This document shows, in pieces, positions 1 through 7,562 of a DNA stretch of 64,000 nucleotides. A program made the translations under genes and the position numbers. Below the pieces are notes generated by a model. The model did no database searches, was not told the DNA's origin, and worked only from the letters and a program-made list of their open reading frames with translations. Source of the stretch: Phocaeicola_A sp045647865 (GTDB lineage: Bacteria; Bacteroidota; Bacteroidia; Bacteroidales; Bacteroidaceae); NCBI GenBank assembly GCA_045647865.1, contig JAZRMW010000066.1:41859-105858 (forward strand). Reading direction: 5' to 3'. Position 1 is the stretch's first letter; each line of letters begins with the position of its first letter.

Positions 1-242
1 CAGACGACCAACGCCTGAGTTTCCTCATGGCCCGTTCATGGGCACAATTCGCCCACACGGGTGACCCCAACGTCGAAGGGCTCCCCCAATGGCACTCCTA
101 CACGGCCGAGAATGGAGAAATCATGTTCTTCGACCACACATGCTACGCCCGAAGTAACCACGACCGGCCATTGCAAGAAATCATCAACCGCCATTGCTTC
201 AAGCAACTCGATGAGTTCCGCCAGAAGCAGATGGAGAAATAA
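1..242 (+). CDS. Carboxylesterase type B, C-terminal fragment (cut by window edge)
   Basis: The reading frame is open from base 3 to the TAA at 240-242, so the window holds only the last 79 or so codons. The sequence has the typical end of type-B carboxylesterases (para-nitrobenzyl esterase family): a W-A-x-F-A-H-T-G-D-P-N block followed by L-P-x-W-x-x-Y and a final hydrophobic/charged helix. The G-D-P-N-x-x-G-L-P-x-W signature is very characteristic. The catalytic Ser and Glu lie upstream and are not visible. The substrate cannot be told from this fragment. Bacteroidales members are often exported esterases, but the signal peptide is outside the window. Confidence 0.85.
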   Translation, partial: DDQRLSFLMARSWAQFAHTGDPNVEGLPQWHSYTAENGEIMFFDHTCYARSNHDRPLQEIINRHCFKQLDEFRQKQMEK

Positions 243-255
243 CCCACTTGACATA

Positions 256-309
256 ATGGCAACCAACAAAGACCTTGTGCAATACATAGCCGACCAGATG
301 GCTGTATGA
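256..309 (+). pseudogene. Possible 5' remnant of a TfoX/Sxy-family gene
   Basis: A 17-codon frame starts at ATG 256, 13 bases after the esterase stop. It reads M-A-T-N-K-D-L-V-Q-Y-I-A-D-Q-M-A and then ends at a TGA. This matches my memory of the first residues of Bacteroidales TfoX N-terminal-domain proteins, where D-x-x-x-x-I-x-D-Q-L-x is followed by a K-M-F-G-E-Y block. That block is absent here and I cannot find it downstream. Inferred to be a truncated leftover. The match is short, so this call is weak. Confidence 0.3.
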
Positions 310-572
310 GGAGCTGATGGAGGAGAGAGGGTAAAACTTCAACGTTGCCCCTCTCTGCCCGCCTGTAACATTCACGTACATCCACATTTGAAATGAGGAT
401 GGACGGGGAATCGCAATATTTTGAAAAGTTATTTAAACCAAAATAGCGTCTATACTTCTTCCATCCGCGACGCGGATTTTGGAGTTCAAGCATTTGAAAT
501 GCGACTTGATTGTACAATACGCGTTAAACACGCTACCCACTACATCCGCATTGCAAATATGAATGGACAGAT
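310..572. other. Intergenic stretch without recognisable gene
   Basis: This lies between the TfoX-like remnant and the stop codon of the minus-strand lipoprotein gene. The short open frames here lack homology and a plausible start region. I see no clear hairpin with a T-run and no repeat arm shared with the rest of the window. Confidence 0.4.
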
Positions 573-1832
573 TTATTCGCAAACAGGACGGATAGAAAGG
601 CCTCCATAAAGATAATAATAGGTCCAATATTTCGAATTATCTTCAATAAACATAATAGATGCATAATTCTCGTTATATTCACTCAAAGTAGAAGTCCAAT
701 ATCTTCCATTTGAGCCTACAAGTATAAAATCTTGACCATCCCGTATGCCGGATAGAGGGAGGAATATTTTATTTCCATTAGGCCCTGTGACAAGTTCTCC
801 TTTGACTCTTTTAAACGTGTAGGATTGCCAGGTGCATTTTTCACGGAGTTCATTAAATTCTTTAAATGTGGGCATACGCCAATTTGAACCCCATTTAACA
901 CGCGCTACATCGTATTGAGTTCCACTAATGTCTGTTCCGATGTTTTTATTGTTGTATTTATATGTACTAGAATTATACACACTTTTTTCTCGGGTTTCTC
1001 CCCATGAGTAATAACCTCCATATTCCTCTGGGCTTGAAGCACCTACATTATAGGCTGCCCACTTTACACTTAGGCCAAGATCTACAGCCCCTGATCTAGG
1101 AATCCAAATACCCTTTGTTGTGAAATCTTTTATTTGTGATAATTTGTAATTTTCACCATCAGTAGTAAATGCTGCATAGTAATAGGTTACTCCTTCTAAA
1201 AGGTTTGTAAATGATAATGTATATTCACTTATAACTTCATCAGATACATACTCTTTGGCTACATAATACATGCTATCGGGATGCAGGGCTGAAGCCGATA
1301 TTGAACAGGCAATACCTACACTGAATTTTTCGCGTTCATCGGCAGAGACGGATTGCACACTTGCGGATAATTTAGCCGAAGTGTAATCAATGTCCGTAGC
1401 CTCGCCTGTAGTAACTACGTTAACCATCCCTTTTGTCTTGAACGAAAGATATTTTCCGTAGTGAGTAAGACCGCTTGACTTCACATAAGTGCGATATCTG
1501 ATTTCGGTAGATGAAGGTAAATTACTTATTTTTGCCACAAAATTTCCGTTCACAAGAGAAGTTACTTTTGTCTTTCTGATAATTTGATTACCTGATTTTA
1601 GATAGTCATATTCAATACCAATCTCAATATCACCGTTACCTCCAGGCAGAAGGTCAAAATTTACAAACCCTTTGATGTCAGCAAACGTACACCCATATGT
1701 CTCTACTTTTCCAGTCACGGCAATGTCGGGGGCATTTTCTTCCTCATCATTACATGATACACTCATAAAACATACTAAACCCAAGAAGGCCAGTAGTAGG
1801 TAAAATTTGCTCAAGGATATAACGACTTTCAT
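573..1832 (-). CDS. Surface lipoprotein with C-terminal 'VDLGLSVKWA' fold (FISUMP-like)
   Basis: 419-aa exported protein. I take the ATG at 1832 as start because it gives a clean lipoprotein signal (hydrophobic stretch, then S-V-S-C followed by acidic N-D-E-E-E); an in-frame upstream start at 1883 only adds a non-signal extension. The middle (about residues 35-240) reads as two beta-sandwich, FnIII-like repeats, each ending in F-T/K-T-K-G. The C-terminal 170 residues begin V-D-L-G-L-S-V-K-W-A-x-x-N-V-G and contain Y-Y-S-W-G-E-T, W-R-M-P-T and Y-W-T-S-T, the pattern of the Fibrobacter-succinogenes-major-paralogous-like domain common in Bacteroides lipoproteins. Function unknown; probably a surface-exposed binding or adhesive protein. 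It has its own promoter (2004-2034) and stands alone. Confidence 0.85.
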   Translation of the reverse strand: MKVVISLSKFYLLLAFLGLVCFMSVSCNDEEENAPDIAVTGKVETYGCTFADIKGFVNFDLLPGGNGDIEIGIEYDYLKSGNQIIRKTKVTSLVNGNFVAKISNLPSSTEIRYRTYVKSSGLTHYGKYLSFKTKGMVNVVTTGEATDIDYTSAKLSASVQSVSADEREKFSVGIACSISASALHPDSMYYVAKEYVSDEVISEYTLSFTNLLEGVTYYYAAFTTDGENYKLSQIKDFTTKGIWIPRSGAVDLGLSVKWAAYNVGASSPEEYGGYYSWGETREKSVYNSSTYKYNNKNIGTDISGTQYDVARVKWGSNWRMPTFKEFNELREKCTWQSYTFKRVKGELVTGPNGNKIFLPLSGIRDGQDFILVGSNGRYWTSTLSEYNENYASIMFIEDNSKYWTYYYLYGGLSIRPVCE

Positions 1833-2003
1833 ATATACGATAAATATTATTGATTGATATTTTTTATTCTTCTTTGGTTGCAATACCTTCTCGTACTTTT
1901 CTTTACTTTCGGCATGCTATCCCTTTGCATATGCAAAAGTTATGAGTATAAGCATCTATAAGCACTAGCAACTATTCATACCCTATTTTCGTCAACGATT
2001 CCG

Positions 2004-2034
2004 CAAATGTAGCGATAATTTTCCGAAGGGCAAA
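2004..2034 (-). promoter_or_regulatory. Bacteroidales promoter for the lipoprotein gene
   Basis: On the minus strand the -7 box TACATTTG (2004-2011) lies 19 bases downstream of a TTTG (-33) at 2031-2034, a perfect match to the TTTG-N19-TAnnTTTG consensus of Bacteroides housekeeping sigma. Transcription would start near 1999, leaving a leader of about 165 bases before the start at 1832. Confidence 0.6.
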
Positions 2035-2119
2035 AGGGGATGATGAAAAATGTGTGATTTAAGATGAATACCATTAGGGAAAAGTAGGTGTGGTTAATGA
2101 CACTCTTTATTCAGGAAAA

Positions 2120-2298
2120 GACCGTATCAAATTTATCAAATATCAAATTTTAATTAGCACATACAGAAGCAAAATGCAAGAGGATAGATATATAATAATA
2201 AAATATATCTACACACTCTCTTCTTTTCCCCCTTTAGGCTACGGCAAACATGCGCAGAGAAAAATTGATATTTGATAAATTTGATATTTTGATACGGA
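2120..2298. repeat. Inverted repeat with about 21-bp arms in decayed accessory DNA
   Basis: The left arm (about 2120-2151) contains TATCAAATTTATCAAATATCA. The right arm (about 2261-2298) contains its reverse complement, TGATATTTGATAAATTTGATA, followed by a second TTTGATA-like unit and the matching CGG end. The spacer of about 110 bp is AT-rich and non-coding. The arms could be operator-like sites or ends of a lost element; nothing between them codes for a transposase. Confidence 0.6.
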
Positions 2299-2412
2299 GG
2301 AAGGGAGACATTGTTCAAAAGTTCATGCAGAACGATTCACTCTCATCCCTCACCTGTCCCAAGGCTGAGGAGGGGAAAGGCCAAAGGAGAGCGAGGATGA
2401 AGTCAAGGGTAA

Positions 2413-2565
2413 GGTTCGTTAACAGAAAAGGAAGACTTGTGCCATTTGTGTGAATCAACAGCCTACCGCCACATCAAGCGACTGGTGGAAGAGGGGAAAC
2501 TGAAGAATGTATCGACCCGCCACAACCCTGTATATGTGCCTTGCGAAGGATGGTACGGGAAATGA
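2413..2565 (+). pseudogene. Winged-helix protein remnant, C-terminal fragment only
   Basis: Reading frame +1 of 2413 is open for 50 codons to the TGA at 2563-2565, with no start codon of its own and an in-frame stop just upstream. It reads E-S-T-A-Y-R-H-I-K-R-L-V-E-E-G-K-L, then a beta-wing-like N-P-V-Y-V-P and a final W-Y-G-K. The A-Y-R-H-I-K-x-L-x-x-E-G-x-L pattern is a classic recognition-helix/wing pair of a winged helix-turn-helix domain. The rest of the gene is missing, so I read it as a remnant. The parent could be a mobile-element replication or regulatory protein, but this is not proven. Confidence 0.45.
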
Positions 2566-2658
2566 ACGAAAGTTTGACATATTTAAATAGGTTCGCGCGA
2601 AGGATAGACTTGAATATTCATCAAAAGTGAATAAATTGAAGAATTAATGGAAGAAAAG

Positions 2659-2690
2659 TTTGATTGTTCTATACATTTTTTGTTACTTTG
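2659..2690 (+). promoter_or_regulatory. Probable promoter of the mce-mmd operon
   Basis: TTTG at 2659-2662 is followed after 20 bases by TTACTTTG (2683-2690), one mismatch from TAnnTTTG. The expected start point near 2695 leaves a leader of about 45 bases before the mce ATG at 2742. Confidence 0.5.
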
Positions 2691-2741
2691 CGAAGTCTTT
2701 ATACAGACATTAAGATATTAAACTTAAAAAAACTATACATT

Positions 2742-3143
2742 ATGAAAATTTCCCATATCGAACATTTGGGCATTGCTGTAAAAAGCATTGAGGAGGCACT
2801 CCCCTACTACGAGAATGTATTAGGTTTGAAGTGCTACAACATTGAAACAGTTGAAGACCAGAAGGTACGTACTGCATTCTTGAAGGTTGGCGACACGAAG
2901 ATTGAGTTGTTGGAGCCCACAAGCCCCGAGAGCACCATCGCCAAATTCATCGAGAACAAAGGTGCAGGTGTTCACCACGTGGCTTTCGCCGTAGAAGATG
3001 GTGTAGCCAACGCATTAGCAGAGGCTGAAGAGAAAGGCATCCGCTTGATTGACAAGGCTCCGCGCAAAGGTGCTGAAGGATTGAACATCGCTTTCCTTCA
3101 CCCGAAATCTACTCAGGGAGTGTTGACTGAGCTGTGTGAATAA
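2742..3143 (+). CDS. mce: Methylmalonyl-CoA epimerase
   Basis: 133-aa single-domain glyoxalase/VOC-fold protein that interconverts (R)- and (S)-methylmalonyl-CoA in the succinate-propionate pathway. It starts I-E-H-L-G-I-A-V, with a metal-ligand His, and contains the typical V-L-G-L-K, K-V-G-D-T-K-I-E-L-L-E-P, G-x-G-V-H-H-V-A-F and L-x-E-L-C-E blocks; H and E residues at these places are the metal ligands of the family. I use the ATG at 2742 because the frame's upstream start would add an AT-rich, non-conserved extension that overlaps the promoter. It is the first gene of the operon with the decarboxylase subunits, which fits its biochemical role directly. Confidence 0.95.
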   Translation: MKISHIEHLGIAVKSIEEALPYYENVLGLKCYNIETVEDQKVRTAFLKVGDTKIELLEPTSPESTIAKFIENKGAGVHHVAFAVEDGVANALAEAEEKGIRLIDKAPRKGAEGLNIAFLHPKSTQGVLTELCE

Positions 3144-3146
3144 GAT

Positions 3147-3222
3147 TTTAGGATTAGACCTATAAGACTAATTAGCTAATTAACCTAATAAGTCCAATTA
3201 ATCCAATTAGACTCATAAAACA
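3147..3222. repeat. TTAGTC/GACTAA-rich palindromic spacer, mce-mmdA
   Basis: The 93-bp space between mce and mmdA is built from short units such as TTAGAC, AAGACTAATTAG and CAATTAGAC, which can pair with one another as weak hairpins. The same vocabulary recurs in the mmdC-mmdB spacer at 6243-6289. Confidence 0.45.
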
Positions 3223-3236
3223 AGAAAGAAAAAACA

Positions 3237-4790
3237 ATGAGCAAACAATTAGAAAGAATCAAGGAATTGGTGGAGCTCCGCACCAAAGCCCGCTTGGGTG
3301 GTGGCGAAAAGGCTATTGCCAAACAACATGAGAAAGGAAAATATACCGCTCGCGAGCGCATTGCCATGTTGCTCGACGAGGGCAGTTTTGAAGAGATGGA
3401 TATGTTCGTGACCCATCGTTGCACCAACTTCGGCCAGGAGAAGAAATCCTTCTTGGGCGATGGCGTAGTGACCGGTTCGGGAACTATCGACGGACGACTC
3501 GTTTATGTCTTTGCACAGGACTTCACCGTATTCGGTGGTTCGTTGTCAGAGACGATGGCACAGAAAATCTGCAAAGTGATGGACATGGCCATGAAGATGG
3601 GTGCACCCTGTATCGGTATCAACGACTCGGGTGGTGCACGTATCCAGGAGGGTATCAACGCCTTGGCCGGATATGCTGAAATCTTCCAACGCAACATCCT
3701 TGCTTCGGGTGTCGTTCCTCAGATTTCCGGAATCTTCGGTCCTTGTGCCGGTGGTGCCGTATATTCTCCTGCATTGACAGACTTCACGCTGATGATGGAG
3801 GGTACATCGTACATGTTCCTCACCGGCCCTGCCGTGGTGAAAACCGTAACAGGTGAAGATGTGACTCAAGAGCAACTCGGTGGTGCCAGCGTACACTCTA
3901 CAAAGAGTGGTGTGACCCACTTTACCGCACAGACAGAGGAAGAGGGATTGGCCCTTATCCGCGAGTTGCTGAGTTACATCCCGCAGAACAATCAGGAGGA
4001 GGCTCCGCTCGTAGAGTGCACCGACCCCATTGACCGTGTGGAGGATGCACTGAACGAAATCATCCCCGACAATCCCAACAAGGCTTACGACATGTACCAA
4101 GTCATCGGTGCCATCGTGGATGAGGGCAAGTTCCTGGAGGTACAGAAGGACTATGCCACCAACATCATCATCGGCTTTGCCCGCTTCAATGGCCAGTCGG
4201 TAGGTATCGTGGCCAACCAGCCTTGCCGCTATGCCGGTGTGCTCGATTGCAACGCTTCGCGCAAGGGTGCACGCTTCGTGCGCTTCTGCGATGCTTTCAA
4301 TATCCCCATCGTGTCACTCGTTGACGTACCGGGCTTCTTGCCAGGAACAGGTCAGGAGTACAATGCCGTTATCCTGCACGGAGCCAAGTTGCTCTACGCT
4401 TATGGAGAAGCCACTGAGCCCAAGGTGACCGTTACCCTGCGTAAATCTTACGGTGGTAGCCACATCGTGATGAGCTGCAAGCAGTTGCGTGGCGACATCA
4501 ACTATGCATGGCCTTCTGCCGAGATTGCCGTAATGGGTGGCTCGGGTGCCGTAGCCGTACTCTATGCCAAGGAAGCCAAGGAGAAGGAAAATCCTGCGGA
4601 ATATCTGGCCGAGAAGGAAGCCGAATATACCAAGTTGTTTGCCAACCCGTACAATGCGGCCAAATATGGCTACATCGACGATGTCATCGAACCGCGTAAC
4701 ACACGCTTCCGCATCATCCGCGCATTGGCCCAGTTGCAAACCAAGAAGTTGACTAATCCGGCAAAGAAACACGGTAACATTCCATTGTAA
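3237..4790 (+). CDS. mmdA: Methylmalonyl-CoA decarboxylase / propionyl-CoA carboxylase carboxyltransferase subunit alpha
   Basis: 517-aa cytoplasmic carboxyltransferase, the usual size for MmdA/PccB. It moves the carboxyl group of (S)-methylmalonyl-CoA to the biotin of the carrier subunit. Both crotonase-like halves are present. The N-half has A-R-E-R-I-x-x-L-L-D-x-G-S-F-E-E, F-G-G-S-L-S-E and G-I-N-D-S-G-G-A-R-I-Q-E-G. The C-half has V-D-V-P-G-F-L-P-G-T-x-Q-E, R-K-S-Y-G-G-S and A-E-I-A-V-M-G. The glycine-rich oxyanion loops (G-G-A and G-G-S) look intact. It lies between the epimerase and the membrane subunits, which supports the sodium-pumping decarboxylase rather than a soluble propionyl-CoA carboxylase, although the protein sequence alone cannot fully separate the two. 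Confidence 0.95.
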   Translation: MSKQLERIKELVELRTKARLGGGEKAIAKQHEKGKYTARERIAMLLDEGSFEEMDMFVTHRCTNFGQEKKSFLGDGVVTGSGTIDGRLVYVFAQDFTVFGGSLSETMAQKICKVMDMAMKMGAPCIGINDSGGARIQEGINALAGYAEIFQRNILASGVVPQISGIFGPCAGGAVYSPALTDFTLMMEGTSYMFLTGPAVVKTVTGEDVTQEQLGGASVHSTKSGVTHFTAQTEEEGLALIRELLSYIPQNNQEEAPLVECTDPIDRVEDALNEIIPDNPNKAYDMYQVIGAIVDEGKFLEVQKDYATNIIIGFARFNGQSVGIVANQPCRYAGVLDCNASRKGARFVRFCDAFNIPIVSLVDVPGFLPGTGQEYNAVILHGAKLLYAYGEATEPKVTVTLRKSYGGSHIVMSCKQLRGDINYAWPSAEIAVMGGSGAVAVLYAKEAKEKENPAEYLAEKEAEYTKLFANPYNAAKYGYIDDVIEPRNTRFRIIRALAQLQTKKLTNPAKKHGNIPL

Positions 4791-4807
4791 AATCAGTTGA
4801 CAAGATA

Positions 4808-4856
4808 CAAGTTGACGAGTTAACAGGGCATTTGTCTGCCCAACCTCGTCAACTTG
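4808..4856. repeat. Large imperfect hairpin between mmdA and oadG
   Basis: Outer arms CAAGTTGACGAGTT (4808-4821) and AACCTCGTCAACTTG (4842-4856) pair around an inner GGGCA/TGCCC stem (4826-4830 with 4837-4841). Further GTTGAC/GTCAAC units flank it. No T-run follows, so it looks like a repeat or an mRNA-processing/stability element rather than a terminator. Confidence 0.6.
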
Positions 4857-4888
4857 TCAATCCGTCAACTTATCAATAAAATTACATT

Positions 4889-5788
4889 ATGAAGAAATTT
4901 CATTTAGGGATACTTCTCTCCATCCTGTCACTTGTAAGTCTTACTTCCTGCAACAACCAGCAAGAGGAGACCTACAAAGTGGTACTGAACGAAGTGTTGA
5001 GCCTGAACAAAGGAAACTTCCAAGACGACTATGGCGTGCACAATGCCTGGATTGAAGTTTTCAACAAGTCGTATGGTACGGTAGATATTGCAGGATACAA
5101 ACTGGCCGTATATAACGGCATGGGCGACACGATTTTTTACAATGTCCCCAAAGGTGATGTATTGACAAAAATCAAACCTCGCCAACATGCCCTCTTTTGG
5201 GCTGACGGACGACCTAACCGCGGAACCTTCCACACCACTTGCACACTGGACACTATCGGAGGAAACTGGATAGGACTCTATGACAACGGAGGCAAACTCA
5301 TTGACGAGATAGAGATTCCGACCCTCGAAGCAGACCATTCGTATGCCCGTGTGGATGACGCCAATCCCGAATGGGTGGTCAAAGGTGGTGACGAAGCAAA
5401 CAGCTACGTAACCCCCAGCACCAACAACATGACCATCGAGAAGAACGCCAAGCAAGAGAAGTTTGCAGAAGCAGATGCTTCAGGTGTAGGTATGGCCATC
5501 ACCGCCATGCTCGTGGTATTCAGCGGTTTGATTATTCTCTATGTATCGTTCCGCCTGTTGGGATTGGGTATGCAATCCAAGAAGTCAACTGAAACAAGTA
5601 AAACTGAAACAATGACAGAAAACCAGCCTCTTGCCAAAGCCGAAGGCAAGGAAGGAGAAGTTTATGCAGCCATCGCCATGGCCTTGCACGAAGAGATGGG
5701 CAATGTACATGACATCGAATCGGGCGTACTCACCATCACTCGCCAAACTTCGGCATGGAATGCCAAGCACTTAATGCTGCGCAAATAA
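4889..5788 (+). CDS. OadG-family decarboxylase small subunit with N-terminal lamin-tail-like lipoprotein domain
   Basis: 299 aa, much longer than the roughly 80-100 aa of a classical OadG/MmdD subunit. Residues 1-20 form a signal peptide ending L-T-S before Cys21, a lipobox. Residues about 30-165 resemble a lamin-tail (LTD) beta-sandwich (V-L-N-E-V-L-S-L-N, W-I-E-V-F-N, I-A-G-Y-K-L, H-A-L-F-W-A-D, W-I-G-L-Y-D). A single membrane helix follows at about 199-223. The cytoplasmic tail (E-V-Y-A-A-I-A-M-A-L-H-E) is typical of the OadG assembly subunit. Known role of the family: a membrane anchor holding the carboxyltransferase and beta subunits together. The outside domain is extra. Position between mmdA and the biotin carrier supports the assignment. 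Confidence 0.85.
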   Translation: MKKFHLGILLSILSLVSLTSCNNQQEETYKVVLNEVLSLNKGNFQDDYGVHNAWIEVFNKSYGTVDIAGYKLAVYNGMGDTIFYNVPKGDVLTKIKPRQHALFWADGRPNRGTFHTTCTLDTIGGNWIGLYDNGGKLIDEIEIPTLEADHSYARVDDANPEWVVKGGDEANSYVTPSTNNMTIEKNAKQEKFAEADASGVGMAITAMLVVFSGLIILYVSFRLLGLGMQSKKSTETSKTETMTENQPLAKAEGKEGEVYAAIAMALHEEMGNVHDIESGVLTITRQTSAWNAKHLMLRK

Positions 5789-5813
5789 TCATTAGAACAT
5801 AAATAAAAAAGAT

Positions 5814-6239
5814 ATGAAAGAGTATAAATATACCATCAATGGTAATGAATACAACGTTACCATCGGAGAGATTGAAGGCAACATTGCCAACGTAGAAGTA
5901 AACGGTGTTGCCTACAAAGTGGAAATGCCCGAGAAGAAGGAAGAGCCGAAACCCGTAGTGCGTCCTGCCGCACGCCCGGCTGCAGCTCCTGCATCAGCAC
6001 CTGCAGCTAAACCTGTAACATCAGGAAAGGCAGCCGTGAAGAGTCCGCTTCCTGGTGTCATCCTCGACGTCAAGGTGAACGTAGGCGATACCGTGAAGCG
6101 CGGACAAACCGTCATCATTCTCGAAGCCATGAAGATGGAGAACAACATCAATGCGGACAAAGACGGAAAGATTACAGCCATCAACGTCAAAGCAGGTGAA
6201 TCAGTTCTCGAAGGCACTGATTTGGTAGTGATTGAATAA
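5814..6239 (+). CDS. mmdC: Biotin carboxyl carrier protein of the decarboxylase (gamma subunit)
   Basis: 141-aa carrier. It has an N-terminal beta region (residues 1-45), then an Ala/Pro-rich flexible linker (about 46-72), then a biotinyl domain with the E-A-M-K-M-E-N motif; Lys107 is the biotinylation site. The biotin arm carries CO2 from the carboxyltransferase to the membrane beta subunit, where decarboxylation drives Na+ export. It begins 25 bases after oadG, consistent with one transcript. Confidence 0.95.
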   Translation: MKEYKYTINGNEYNVTIGEIEGNIANVEVNGVAYKVEMPEKKEEPKPVVRPAARPAAAPASAPAAKPVTSGKAAVKSPLPGVILDVKVNVGDTVKRGQTVIILEAMKMENNINADKDGKITAINVKAGESVLEGTDLVVIE

Positions 6240-6242
6240 GTA

Positions 6243-6289
6243 TAGTTAGTCCTATTAGACTAAAAACCGATAAGACTAATAAAAATCTA
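6243..6289. repeat. TTAGTC/GACTAA palindromic spacer, mmdC-mmdB
   Basis: The 57-bp space between mmdC and mmdB contains TTAGTCCTATTAGACTAA followed by ATAAGACTAATAA. It uses the same short palindromic units as the spacer at 3147-3222 in the same operon. Confidence 0.45.
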
Positions 6290-6296
6290 AAACATC

Positions 6297-7457
6297 ATGG
6301 GAGAATTTATCAATTTCTTAGGAAACAACCTCGCAGACTTCTGGACATACACGGGTTTTGCCAACGCAACTCCCGGACATCTGATCATGATTCTCGTAGG
6401 TTTGTTCTTCATCTATTTGGCCGTAGCCAAAGAGTTCGAGCCAATGTTGCTCATACCCATCGGCTTCGGTATGCTCATCGGAAACATTCCGTTCAATGTG
6501 GAAGCAGGCTTGCAAGTGGGAATCTATGAAGAAGGTTCTGTATTGAATATCCTTTATCAAGGTGTAACCTCCGGTTGGTATCCGCCACTCATCTTCTTGG
6601 GCATCGGAGCCATGACCGACTTCTCGGCACTCATCTCCAACCCCAAACTGTTGCTCATCGGAGCAGCTGCCCAGTTTGGTATTTTCGGAGCTTATATGAT
6701 TGCACTCGCATTCAACTTCGAACCCGCAGAAGCAGGTGCTATCGGTATCATCGGTGGAGCTGATGGTCCTACGGCTATCTTCCTTTCGTCCAAATTGGCT
6801 CCTCACTTGATGGGTGCCATTGCCGTATCAGCCTATTCTTACATGGCACTTGTGCCGGTAATCCAACCGCCCATCATGCGTTTGCTCACTACAAAGGAGG
6901 AGCGTCTGATGCGAATGCCGACTCCGCGTAAGGTATCCCACACCGAGAAGGTTATCTTCCCTATCGTAGGTCTTTTGCTCACCACCTTCCTCGTACCGAG
7001 TGGTCTTCCCCTGTTGGGTATGCTCTTCTTCGGTAACTTGTTGAAGGAATCAGGTGTTACCCGCCGATTGGCAGAGACGGCTCGTGGTCCGCTGATTGAC
7101 ACCATCACCATTCTGCTTGGTGTCACAGTAGGTGCCTCTACGCAAGCCAGCGAATTCTTGACGATAGACAGTATACTCATTTTCGCTCTTGGTGCCTTGT
7201 CATTCATCATCGCCACCACTTCGGGTGTATTGTTCGTGAAACTGTTCAACCTCATCCTGCCGAAGCACAAGCGCATCAATCCGCTTATCGGTAATGCCGG
7301 TGTATCAGCTGTGCCCGACTCTGCACGTATCAGCCAGACCGTCGGTCTCGAATACGACCCCACCAACTACCTGCTCATGCATGCCATGGGTCCCAACGTG
7401 GCGGGCGTGATTGGTTCAGCCGTAGCAGCAGGTATCCTACTTGGATTCTTGATGTAA
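6297..7457 (+). CDS. mmdB: Sodium ion-translocating decarboxylase subunit beta
   Basis: 386-aa integral membrane protein with about nine to eleven hydrophobic segments. It decarboxylates carboxybiotin and exports Na+. Family-specific blocks are present: P-L-I-F-L-G-I-G-A-M-T-D-F, the strictly conserved G-I-I-G-G-A-D-G-P-T-A-I (its Asp binds Na+ in studied homologues), A-Y-S-Y-M-A-L-V-P-x-I-Q-P-P, and the C-terminal N-P-L-I-G-N-A-G-V-S-A-V-P-x-S-A-R. Length is normal for Bacteroidales members. It is the last gene of the operon and is followed at once by a strong terminator at 7479-7520. Confidence 0.95.
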   Translation: MGEFINFLGNNLADFWTYTGFANATPGHLIMILVGLFFIYLAVAKEFEPMLLIPIGFGMLIGNIPFNVEAGLQVGIYEEGSVLNILYQGVTSGWYPPLIFLGIGAMTDFSALISNPKLLLIGAAAQFGIFGAYMIALAFNFEPAEAGAIGIIGGADGPTAIFLSSKLAPHLMGAIAVSAYSYMALVPVIQPPIMRLLTTKEERLMRMPTPRKVSHTEKVIFPIVGLLLTTFLVPSGLPLLGMLFFGNLLKESGVTRRLAETARGPLIDTITILLGVTVGASTQASEFLTIDSILIFALGALSFIIATTSGVLFVKLFNLILPKHKRINPLIGNAGVSAVPDSARISQTVGLEYDPTNYLLMHAMGPNVAGVIGSAVAAGILLGFLM

Positions 7458-7478
7458 AAGAGATACTATCAGAACAAA

Positions 7479-7520
7479 AAAAGAATGGCATTCTTACGCG
7501 TGTAAGAATGCCATTCTTTT
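7479..7520. terminator. Bidirectional terminator between mmdB and fabI
   Basis: Perfect 19-bp inverted repeat: AAAAGAATGGCATTCTTAC (7479-7497), loop GCGT, and the complementary arm at 7502-7520 ending in TTTT. The A-rich left flank gives T-runs in both directions, suiting the two convergent genes. Confidence 0.9.
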
Positions 7521-7562
7521 ATAAGGAAGAATACTAATCTTCTGAAACTTTTCTAAATCTGA

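Noticed and set aside
2250..2453. 67-codon open frame over the right arm of the inverted repeat
   Set aside because: It spans the repeat arm and overlaps the winged-helix remnant in another frame; no conserved pattern.
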